From Parundibacterium terreum (GTDB lineage Bacteria > Pseudomonadota > Gammaproteobacteria > Burkholderiales > Burkholderiaceae_D): a stretch of 64,000 nucleotides of DNA. Every line of letters starts with the position of its first letter. Within the stretch, counting starts at the first letter, position 1. Below are positions 48,506 to 55,611 of this stretch, piece after piece. The DNA lies in contig NZ_BMED01000008.1 in NCBI RefSeq assembly GCF_014636315.1, positions 1 through 64,000 on the forward strand, read 5' to 3'. The translations under genes were made by a program, and so were the position numbers. The notes beneath the pieces are model-generated. The model ran no database searches. It was not told the origin of the DNA and saw only the letters and a program-made list of their open reading frames with translations.

Positions 48506-50110
48506 TTATTTCTTGCGTTTTGGCGACAGCACGGTGGCCAGTGCTTTCGGCAAGGTATCCGGATAATCGCGGCTGAAATGCAGGCCGCGGCTTTCGCGGC
48601 GGGATAGCGCGCTGTTGACGATCAGCGATGCCACTTCCACCAGGTTACGCAGCTCCAGCAGGTTGTTGGAAATGCGGAAATTGGCGTAGTACTCGTCTAT
48701 CTCTTCCTTCAGCAGGCGTATACGGTGCTTGGCTCTTTCCAGGCGCTTGGTCGTGCGCACAATGCCGACATAGTTCCACATGAAGCGGCGCAACTCGTCC
48801 CAGTTATGGGCGATGACGACTTCTTCATCGGCATCCGATACCCGGCTTTCATCCCAGGATGGCAGTTTGCGAAACTCTGCTTCCGGCTGGCTGGCGATAT
48901 GCTGTGCCGCAGCTTTGCCGACCACCAGGCATTCCAGCAGCGAGTTGCTGGCCAGGCGGTTGGCGCCGTGCAGGCCGGTATAGGCGGTCTCGCCCACTGC
49001 ATACAGGCCGGGCAGGTCAGTGCGGCCGGTGGTGTCGGTGACGATGCCGCCGCAGGTGAAATGCACCGCAGGCACCACTGGTATCGCCTGCTTGGTGATA
49101 TCGATGCCCAGCTCCAGGCATTTTGCATAGATGGTGGGGAAGTGTTCTTTCAGGAATTCCGGCGGCTGGTGGCTGATGTCCAGTTCCACATAGTCCAGGC
49201 CGCGCTTTTTCATTTCAAAGTCGATCGCGCGGGCAACGACGTCGCGCGGCGCCAGTTCCATTCTCTCGTCATGCGCCTGCATGAAGCGGGTGCCTGCTGC
49301 ATTGCCTGCCTCTGCCGGCAGCTTCAGCACGCCGCCTTCGCCGCGTACTGCTTCGGTGATCAGGAAGGATTTTGCGTAGGGGTGATACAGGCAGGTAGGG
49401 TGGAACTGCATGAACTCCATATTCGCCACGCGGCAGCCTGCGCGCCATGCCATCGCGATACCATCGCCGGTTGCAGTATCCGGATTGGTCGTGTAAAGGT
49501 AGACCTTGCCGGCGCCGCCGGTCGCCATTACCGTGTGATGTGCTGAAACAGTATGCACCTTGCCGGTTTTGACATCCTGCACATACAGGCCGACGCAGCG
49601 CGGCGTAGGGGACTGGTCGCCCAGCTTGGAAGTGGTGATGACGTCAATCGCGTAGTGGTGTTCCAGCAGCGTGATATTGGGATGAGAGCGCACCTTTTCT
49701 TCCAGCGTGACCTGCACCGCATGGCCGGTCGCATCTGCTGCATGGATGATCCTGCGCTGGCTGTGGCCGCCCTCGCGGGTCAGGTGAAAACCCAGTTCCG
49801 CACTGTCGTCACGGGTAAAGGGCACGCCTTGTTCTATCAGCCAGTCTATCGCTTCGCGTCCGTGTTCTATGATGAAGCGGGTCGCGCCTTCATCGCATAG
49901 GCCGCCGCCGGCGATCAAGGTATCCGAGATGTGCTGGTCATGGCTGTCTCCGGAGTCCAGCACGGCGGCAATGCCGCCTTGCGCCCAGTTACTGGCGCCG
50001 TCCAGCAATTCTTTCTTGGAGATCACTGCTACCTTGCGGGTCTTTGCCAGATGCAGCGCCACCGATAAACCTGCCAGGCCGCTACCTACTATTGCAACGT
50101 CGAATTTCAT
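48506..50110 (-). CDS. nadB: L-aspartate oxidase
   Basis: FAD enzyme oxidising aspartate to iminoaspartate for NadA. 534 residues from the ATG at 50110 (one at 50116 is equally plausible). FAD-binding DVAIVGSGLAGLSVALHLA at the N-terminus; SNWAQGGIAAVL, HTVMATGGAGKVYLYTTNP and TGLHGANRLASNSLLE are the family blocks. The three genes nadA, nadC and nadB together give de novo NAD synthesis from aspartate. Confidence 0.96.
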   Translation of the reverse strand: MKFDVAIVGSGLAGLSVALHLAKTRKVAVISKKELLDGASNWAQGGIAAVLDSGDSHDQHISDTLIAGGGLCDEGATRFIIEHGREAIDWLIEQGVPFTRDDSAELGFHLTREGGHSQRRIIHAADATGHAVQVTLEEKVRSHPNITLLEHHYAIDVITTSKLGDQSPTPRCVGLYVQDVKTGKVHTVSAHHTVMATGGAGKVYLYTTNPDTATGDGIAMAWRAGCRVANMEFMQFHPTCLYHPYAKSFLITEAVRGEGGVLKLPAEAGNAAGTRFMQAHDERMELAPRDVVARAIDFEMKKRGLDYVELDISHQPPEFLKEHFPTIYAKCLELGIDITKQAIPVVPAVHFTCGGIVTDTTGRTDLPGLYAVGETAYTGLHGANRLASNSLLECLVVGKAAAQHIASQPEAEFRKLPSWDESRVSDADEEVVIAHNWDELRRFMWNYVGIVRTTKRLERAKHRIRLLKEEIDEYYANFRISNNLLELRNLVEVASLIVNSALSRRESRGLHFSRDYPDTLPKALATVLSPKRKK

Positions 50111-50956
50111 GTTCATATGATTTTGATATACATTGGCTGAGGCGGAGGTTGTACCGCATGTCTCGTGCGGGGAGCTTCTACTGCTGCCGTCCGGTGCCGT
50201 ACCCAAGGTGGGTGTGCCAAAATGAGCCTAAACTATAGACTATTTTTGGTTTGGGCACTTTGATTGATATATTTTATCTCGCTAGCGTGTCTTGCTCACT
50301 TGGCGATTGAGCTGGCCGTTTTAGTATTGCTGGCCGGGGGTAGCCCGGCATGCTACTTACTTTCTTTGCTTCGCCAAAGAAAGTAAGCAAAGAAAGGCGA
50401 CCGCAAGCCTCGCCCCTTCGGGGTGCCCGATTATGCGGTACAAAAAATGGGAAACGGGCGAAACTCGCTGCGCTCAGACACACCCGTTTCTGATCCATTT
50501 TCTGTACCGCACAATCGGCGAGGCTCAGAGCGGTTTAAAGTCAAAAGCAGAAGCAAAAACCAAGTCAAAAACAACGGCAACCAGATTCTCCGAAAGCAAA
50601 TAGAACTTGCTCAGTGCAATAAGTTGGCTTGATCGGGGGTTTTTGTTGACGTTGGTTTTGACGTGCCCCCGCTTGGGACGCAGTATTTTGTGCGTTACAG
50701 AAAATGGATCAGAAATGAACGTTGTCTGAGCCGAAGGCGAGTTTCGTTCATTTCCCATTTTTGTAATGCAGCAAAATGTGATGGCACTACGTGCCATCAC
50801 CCGAAGGGCAAGTCTGCGGTCGTCTTCTTTTTGCTTACTTTTTCTTGACGAAGCAAGAAAAAGTGAGTGGCCGCCGGGCCACCCCCGGCTTGTACCGACG
50901 AAGAGTAAACTTAATTTAGCACTGCCTCATGAACGCGGAAGCGCTTACAGCGTAAT
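50111..50956. other. Intergenic region dominated by an inverted repeat
   Basis: 846 bases between nadB and purT, both on the minus strand. Most is taken up by a 557-base interval bounded by two diverged inverted arms (see repeat). Short ORFs inside it are by-products of the repeat. Confidence 0.7.
50333..50889. repeat. Long imperfect inverted repeat (two ~190-base arms)
   Basis: The left arm (50333 to about 50519) and the reverse complement of the right arm (about 50690-50889) align throughout: GCCGGGGGT-GCCCGGC, CTTTGCTTCG-CAAAGAAAGTAAGC, GCGACCGCA, CTTCGGG, AAAAATGGGAAA, CGAAACTCGC, GCTCAGACA, TTTCTGATCCATTTTCTGTA. Similar TTTGCTTCGCCAAAGAAAGTAA sequences are familiar as dispersed repeats in Beta- and Gammaproteobacteria. 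About 170 unrelated bases separate the arms. Confidence 0.75.
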
Positions 50957-52168
50957 CTACTTAACTACCACTGGCTTCACCGTAGCCGCAGCCTGCTTAG
51001 CCAACACCCGCGCCGCATCGGTATCGGCCGCAACCGCCAACGCCACGCCCATGCGCCTGCGCGCGAAAGATTCAGGCTTACCGAACAGGCGAATATCCAC
51101 GCCTGGGGTTTGCAGCGCTTCTGCCACGCCTTCAAAGGCAATCGCTTTTGCATCATGCTGGCCATAGATGACGGCGGAGGCGGCAGGGGATTTCAGTGCG
51201 ACGTTGACAGGCAGGCCCAGGATGGCTTTGGCGTGCAGTTCGAATTCATTCTGCACCTGGCTGGCCATGGTGACCATGCCGGTGTCGTGCGGGCGCGGGC
51301 TGACTTCGGAGAACCAGACCATCTCATCCTTGACGAACAGTTCTACGCCGAACAGGCCCAGGCCGCCTAGGTCGTCGGTCACTTTCTTGGCGATGTCGCG
51401 CGAGCGTTCCAGGGCTTTGCTGTGCATGATTTGCGGCTGCCAGGATTCTACGTAGTCGCCCTGTACTTGAACGTGGCCGATAGGGTCGCAGAAGTGGGTT
51501 TCTACTTCGCCGTTTTTGCCGATGGCGCGCACTGTCAGTTGCGTGATTTCATAATCGAAGTCGATGAAACCTTCGACGATTACGCGGCCGGAGTTGACGC
51601 GGCCGCCTGCTGCTGCATAGTTCCACGCTTCTTCCACTTCGGCAGCGCTGTCGATCTTGGATTGGCCTTTGCCGGAGGAGGACATGACCGGTTTGATGAT
51701 GCAGGGGAAGCCGATCTCGGCGCAGGCGGCTTTCAGTTCATCCAGGCTGTCGGCAAAGCGGTAAGGGGAGGTCGGCAGGGACAGGGTTTCGGCTGCCAGG
51801 CGTCGTATTCCTTCCCGGTTCATCGTCAGCCATGCTGCGCGCGCTGTAGGAATGACTCGTACCTTGCCGGCATTTTCCAGCTCCACCAGCATAGGCGTTG
51901 CAATCGCCTCTATTTCAGGGACAACCAGATCGGGCTGCTCCAGTTCTATCAGTTTTGCCAGTGCAGTGCCATCTGTCATATCTATCACATGGGCCCTGTG
52001 GGCGACCTGGTGGCCGGGAGCGTTTTCATAGCGGTCCACCGCAATCACTTCCACACCCAGGCGCTGCAGGGAAATAATCACTTCCTTGCCCAGTTCACCG
52101 GAACCCAGCAGCATGACTTTGGTTGCAGTGTGGGATAAGGGCGTGCCCAGTCGTTTTATCGTATTCAT
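50957..52168 (-). CDS. purT: Formate-dependent phosphoribosylglycinamide formyltransferase
   Basis: ATP-grasp enzyme of purine synthesis that formylates GAR with formate instead of formyl-tetrahydrofolate. 403 residues from MNTIKRLGTPLS; the frame is open upstream, but this start fits the family. LLGSGELGKEVIISLQRLGVEVIAVDRY is the N-terminal domain, and PVMSSSGKGQS, EGFIDFDYEITQLTVR and GLFGVELFVK are ATP-grasp motifs. Confidence 0.96.
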   Translation of the reverse strand: MNTIKRLGTPLSHTATKVMLLGSGELGKEVIISLQRLGVEVIAVDRYENAPGHQVAHRAHVIDMTDGTALAKLIELEQPDLVVPEIEAIATPMLVELENAGKVRVIPTARAAWLTMNREGIRRLAAETLSLPTSPYRFADSLDELKAACAEIGFPCIIKPVMSSSGKGQSKIDSAAEVEEAWNYAAAGGRVNSGRVIVEGFIDFDYEITQLTVRAIGKNGEVETHFCDPIGHVQVQGDYVESWQPQIMHSKALERSRDIAKKVTDDLGGLGLFGVELFVKDEMVWFSEVSPRPHDTGMVTMASQVQNEFELHAKAILGLPVNVALKSPAASAVIYGQHDAKAIAFEGVAEALQTPGVDIRLFGKPESFARRRMGVALAVAADTDAARVLAKQAAATVKPVVVK

Positions 52169-52577
52169 AGTTATTAATAAGTAGTTTGGGGAAATGGATA
52201 GTAATAGATGTGCCGGTATCGCTATTTGACTGACTTGTGCGTGAAAACTGCAGCGCGGAATACGGCAGCGCAATATTGCTGAAGCGCCTCTCAGAATGTG
52301 CGGTTATCGATTCTACTTCAGTATCAGCCATATTTAATTGCGCTGATGGGCGCACGCCAAAGCCGATTTACGCTGAAATGGATAGCCGAAATTATACTTT
52401 CGATTTAATATGAAAAACCGGCATAGATTGTAATGAAAATACGCAAAGCGCTTGACATGGGGCTTTGCCGCTTGATTTAATACTGGCTGCAGATTTTCTG
52501 CTTGCCGTGATAGATGCTCGACAAATAAAATAATCGGATACATCATTGCGAAGTCAAACTTTTGTGAGGGGGCGTAA
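52169..52577. other. Divergent intergenic region, purT and hupB
   Basis: 409 bases without an ORF of note. It contains the likely HU promoter at 52452-52481. A purine-repressor-like ACGCAAAGCGC stretch is visible at 52441-52451 but too weak to call. Confidence 0.45.
52452..52481 (+). promoter_or_regulatory. Putative promoter of the HU gene
   Basis: TTGACA (52452-52457), 18-base spacer, TTTAAT (52476-52481), 97 bases before the HU start codon. Confidence 0.6.
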
Positions 52578-52850
52578 GTGAATAAAACTGAATTGATCGA
52601 TCACATTGCGAAAACTGCGGACATTTCTAAAGCTGCATCATCACGTGCGCTGGACGCGGTGATCGGTGCCGTTAAAACGACATTGAAGAAAAACGGTACT
52701 GTTACCCTGGTGGGTTTTGGCACCTTTTCCGTAGGTAAACGCGCTGCCAGGACTGGCCGTAATCCACGTACTGGCGATGCAATAAAAATCAAAGCTGCGA
52801 AAGTTCCTAAATTTAGGCCTGGCAAAGCTTTGAAAGATGCGGTAAACTAA
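52578..52850 (+). CDS. hupB: DNA-binding protein HU
   Basis: Nucleoid protein of 90 residues, starting at GTG with GAGGGGG upstream. The body is the classical HU fold: MNKTELIDHIAKTADISKAASSRALDAV helices, then GTVTLVGFGTFSVGKRAARTGRNPRTGD beta arm and the C-terminal PKFRPGKALKDAVN. Followed by tRNA-Val and tRNA-Asp on the same strand. Confidence 0.96.
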   Translation: MNKTELIDHIAKTADISKAASSRALDAVIGAVKTTLKKNGTVTLVGFGTFSVGKRAARTGRNPRTGDAIKIKAAKVPKFRPGKALKDAVN

Positions 52851-52905
52851 TGGACTTCGTGGTGCGGTGACAAGCACCACCTTGTTGTAGCAGTGTTGTA
52901 GGATG

Positions 52906-52981
52906 GGGCGCTTAGCTCAGTTGGTAGAGCGGAGCCCTTACAAGGCTTAGGTCGGGAGTTCGAGCCTCTCAGCGCCCACCA
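52906..52981 (+). tRNA. tRNA-Val(TAC)
   Basis: 76 bases; acceptor GGGCGCT/AGCGCCC, anticodon loop CTTACAA (TAC), T-arm GTTCGAG, encoded CCA. Confidence 0.95.
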
Positions 52982-53013
52982 TCAATACTGTTCAGCATAA
53001 ATGCAAGATCTTA

Positions 53014-53090
53014 GGAGTGGTAGTTCAGCTGGTTAGAATACCGGCCTGTCACGCCGGGGGTCGCGGGTTCGAGTCCCGTCCACTCCGCCA
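53014..53090 (+). tRNA. tRNA-Asp(GTC)
   Basis: 77 bases; acceptor GGAGTGG/CCACTCC, anticodon loop CTGTCAC (GTC), T-arm GTTCGAG, discriminator G and encoded CCA. Its 3' part is duplicated 181 bases downstream. Confidence 0.95.
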
Positions 53091-53098
53091 AGAATACA

Positions 53099-53126
53099 AA
53101 ATGCCCGCGCAAGCGGGCATTTTTAT
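53099..53126 (+). terminator. Terminator behind tRNA-Asp
   Basis: ATGCCCGC-GCAA-GCGGGCAT stem-loop followed by T-rich sequence, 9 bases after the tRNA. An identical copy lies 181 bases further on. Confidence 0.85.
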
Positions 53127-53250
53127 TTGTATCTACCATCTTGCCCGCTTGCGGGCGTATATTGCGGAGGGGAGAAAGCCGCCTGCGCGGCTTTCGGGGG
53201 GACTCGAAGGGAATCGCTTGCAAGCGATTCAGCGGCCTGCAAGGTGTGGG

Positions 53251-53338
53251 CGAGTCCCGTCCACTCCGCCAAGAATACAAAATGCCCGCGCAAGCGGGCA
53301 TTTTTATTTGCATCTGCCATTTTGCCCGCTTGCGGGCT
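53251..53338 (+). repeat. Duplicated 3' end of tRNA-Asp with its terminator
   Basis: 53251-53310 is identical to 53070-53129 (last 21 bases of the tRNA, spacer and terminator), and the similarity continues with mismatches to 53338. The 121 bases between the copies contain two hairpins (GAAAGCCGC/GCGGCTTTC and GAATCGCTTG/CAAGCGATTC). No complete second tRNA is present. Confidence 0.85.
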
Positions 53339-53355
53339 CCCATCCGCGCCGAGTG

Positions 53356-53928
53356 CTATTTAAGCTGCTCTTTTAGCAGGACTGCGACGGATTGTAGTAT
53401 TTCTGCAGAAAGCTGATCATCATTCACCGCGCGCGCCAATGACACTGCGCCTACCAGTGTGGAAAGCGCAGTGATGGCTTTCGCTCTTCTCGCTTCATCT
53501 TTTTTGTCCGGGATTAAACTGTTTAGCAAGTCCAGGTAGATGCCTACCTGTTTGGTGTAGGCTGAGCGTGCCCTGTCGTTGCTGCGGGCGACGTCGCCGG
53601 CCAGAGTAGTAACTGCGCAGCTACTTGCCAGTTGGTCGCGATGAACTGGGCTCAGATAACCATCTATGACCGCTGCCAACGGCGCTTGTTTGATATTGGC
53701 AATGGCAGCAACCGCTTTTCCGCCATCCTGCAGCGCGCACTCTATCGCCTCTGCCACCAAGCCTTCGCGTGAATCAAAATGCCGATAGAAGCCGCCGTGG
53801 GTCAGTCCTGCATCTTTCATCAGATCGGCCAGGCCTATACCGTCAACGCCGGTCTCGCGAAAGCGTTGCGCGGCGACTTTGACGATACGTTCATGGCTCT
53901 TGGCCTTTTCTGCCTTTGAATGGCCCAT
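53356..53928 (-). CDS. TetR-family transcriptional regulator
   Basis: 190 residues. N-terminal helix-turn-helix: RIVKVAAQRFRETGVDGIGLADLMKDAGLTHGGFYRHFDSREGLVAEAI, the form typical of NemR/YcdC-like repressors. A cysteine in the ligand domain (LASSCAVTTLAGD) could be a redox or electrophile sensor, as known in related regulators. Divergent from the lipoprotein gene at 54177, with a palindrome between them. Confidence 0.93.
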   Translation of the reverse strand: MGHSKAEKAKSHERIVKVAAQRFRETGVDGIGLADLMKDAGLTHGGFYRHFDSREGLVAEAIECALQDGGKAVAAIANIKQAPLAAVIDGYLSPVHRDQLASSCAVTTLAGDVARSNDRARSAYTKQVGIYLDLLNSLIPDKKDEARRAKAITALSTLVGAVSLARAVNDDQLSAEILQSVAVLLKEQLK

Positions 53929-53976
53929 CTAAAAACTCCCCCATCTTCGGGCTTGACAATGTGGATTATATTCGAC

Positions 53977-53997
53977 ATCATCCCTGATGAGGATGAT
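53977..53997. promoter_or_regulatory. Putative TetR operator and overlapping promoter
   Basis: ATCATCC-CTGATGA-GGATGAT, a perfect 7-bp inverted repeat. A TATAAT box starts 3 bases behind it (54001-54006), so a bound repressor would block transcription of the lipoprotein gene. Confidence 0.65.
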
Positions 53998-54176
53998 GAG
54001 TATAATTCTGATTGCCCTGCTGCAAACCTTTGCCGATCAAAGCTTTTAGTCGGGTCCGTTCACCACAGGGCGGGTGGTTGAGTGTCTCATGGCGCAAATT
54101 TCAGGTATTTCATCACCTTGACTCAACGTGCTGAAAATGAAAAACGTCATTGATTGACGCTAACCAGGAGACAGGC

Positions 54177-55043
54177 ATGAATCGAGCTTCATTGAGCAGG
54201 GCCGGCATAGTCATCGCTTGCGTATTCGCGTTGGCGGCTTGCGCGACAAGACCGAATGCATCAGATGGAAAGGCTGTAGCGCCTGATCATAAGCAGCAGG
54301 TGGTTGAACTGCTGAAGAGCATAGAAACCGGTGATGGCAGACCCATGGCTAGCTATATCAATCCCAATAAATACATCCAGCATAATTTGGCAGTCGCTGA
54401 CGGATTGGCTGGTGTGCAAGGGCTATTTCAGGCCTTGCCCAAAGGCGCAGCCAAGGTCAATACGGTGCGTGTCTTACAGGACGGCGACTTTGTCTTTGCT
54501 CATACCGAATACAACTTCTTCGGCCCCAAAACCGGCTTTGATATTTTCCGGTTTGAAGACGGCAAGATTGTTGAACATTGGGATAATCTGCAGGAAGCCA
54601 CTGCCAAGCCCAGCCCCAGCGGCCATACAATGACAGACGGTCCGGCGGTAGCATCCGATCTGGACAAGACTGCGGCCAACAAGCTGCTGATGCAAACCTA
54701 TATGGATGATCTGCTGAGCGGCCGCAAGGAAAAATTCACCAGCTATTTCGATGGCAATAACTATATCCAGCATAGCCCGCTGGTAGCGGATAACTTGAGT
54801 GGCTTGTTTGCCGGCTTGCAGGCGCTGGCCAAGCAGGGCCTGGCAGTGAAGTACGACAAAGTACACAAGGTGCTGGGTGAGGGGAACTTCGTCCTGGTAG
54901 TTGCCGAAGGCAGCTTTGGCGGCAAGCCGTCTGCCTACTATGACCTTTACCGCATTCAGAACGGCAAGATCGCCGAGCACTGGGACACGATAGAAGCGAT
55001 CCCGTCACGTACCGAATGGAAAAATGTGAACGGCAAGTTTTGA
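54177..55043 (+). CDS. Lipoprotein with two SnoaL-like domains
   Basis: 288 residues. MNRASLSRAGIVIACVFALAAC is a lipoprotein signal ending in the lipobox LAAC. The rest is two similar NTF2/SnoaL-type units: the first has KYIQHNLAVADGLAG and FEDGKIVEHWDNLQE, the second NYIQHSPLVADNLSG and IQNGKIAEHWDTIEA, so the gene arose by internal duplication. CAGGAG lies 6 bases before the ATG. Function unknown; probably controlled by the divergent TetR regulator and perhaps cotranscribed with the tautomerase 74 bases downstream. Confidence 0.85.
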   Translation: MNRASLSRAGIVIACVFALAACATRPNASDGKAVAPDHKQQVVELLKSIETGDGRPMASYINPNKYIQHNLAVADGLAGVQGLFQALPKGAAKVNTVRVLQDGDFVFAHTEYNFFGPKTGFDIFRFEDGKIVEHWDNLQEATAKPSPSGHTMTDGPAVASDLDKTAANKLLMQTYMDDLLSGRKEKFTSYFDGNNYIQHSPLVADNLSGLFAGLQALAKQGLAVKYDKVHKVLGEGNFVLVVAEGSFGGKPSAYYDLYRIQNGKIAEHWDTIEAIPSRTEWKNVNGKF

Positions 55044-55117
55044 AGTACTTTTGAAGTGCCGAACGAGTAGCGCCAGCAGTTTCCCTACTATTTTTATCCA
55101 TATTAAGGAGTTTTGCC

Positions 55118-55552
55118 ATGCCGATGATCGACGTATATGCCGCAGCAGACCTGTTCCCCGCCGGTGCCGACCGTGAATTGGGCGAAGCCCTTACTCTGGC
55201 CGTGCTGCGCGCGGAAGGTGTCGCAAATCCCGGCCCTTTTCACCTGAATAATACGGCGGTATATATCCATCGCATGAACCCTGCCGCAGTACAGACCGCA
55301 TCGACGGCGCAAGCGAGAACCGTGCGCGTACAGATCATTACTCCCCCTGGTTCGCTAAAGCGGGAAGGGCAGAAACAGATCGTCAAGGAAGCGACCGAGA
55401 TTGTGACCAGGATATCCGGCGATGCGAGCCAGGCAGGCCGGACCTGGGTGCTGTTGACCGAAGCGGCCGAAGGCGGCTGGGGGCTGGCTGGTACCGCTTT
55501 CGGTATAGAGGAATTTGCGGCGCTGGCGGCAAAGGCAAAGGCCGCTGGCTAA
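55118..55552 (+). CDS. Tautomerase-superfamily protein
   Basis: 144 residues. After removal of Met the N-terminal Pro would be the catalytic base of 4-oxalocrotonate-tautomerase-like enzymes (MPMIDVYAAADLF). Two alpha/beta units are visible (HLNNTAVYIHRM and TVRVQIITPPGSLKREGQKQIVKEATEIV). AAGGAG lies 7 bases before the ATG. Followed by a strong terminator; likely part of the TetR-regulated unit. Confidence 0.83.
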   Translation: MPMIDVYAAADLFPAGADRELGEALTLAVLRAEGVANPGPFHLNNTAVYIHRMNPAAVQTASTAQARTVRVQIITPPGSLKREGQKQIVKEATEIVTRISGDASQAGRTWVLLTEAAEGGWGLAGTAFGIEEFAALAAKAKAAG

Positions 55553-55560
55553 GAAAATTT

Positions 55561-55598
55561 CTTCCTCCATTGCTTTGAGCAATGGAGGAAGGTTTTTT
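55561..55598. terminator. Terminator behind the tautomerase gene
   Basis: CTTCCTCCATTGC / GCAATGGAGGAAG, a 13-bp stem with a 5-base loop and six to seven T. Lies between convergent genes. Confidence 0.88.
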
Positions 55599-55611
55599 TA
55601 AGCCAGAATTG

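Noticed and set aside
50525..50800. 91-codon and similar short ORFs in the inverted repeat
   Set aside because: They come from the repeat arms; the same kind of reading (KMGNERNSPSAQT) is a common over-prediction of this dispersed repeat.
53017..53416. Overlapping ORFs around tRNA-Asp
   Set aside because: They read through the tRNA and its duplicated terminator and are not genes.
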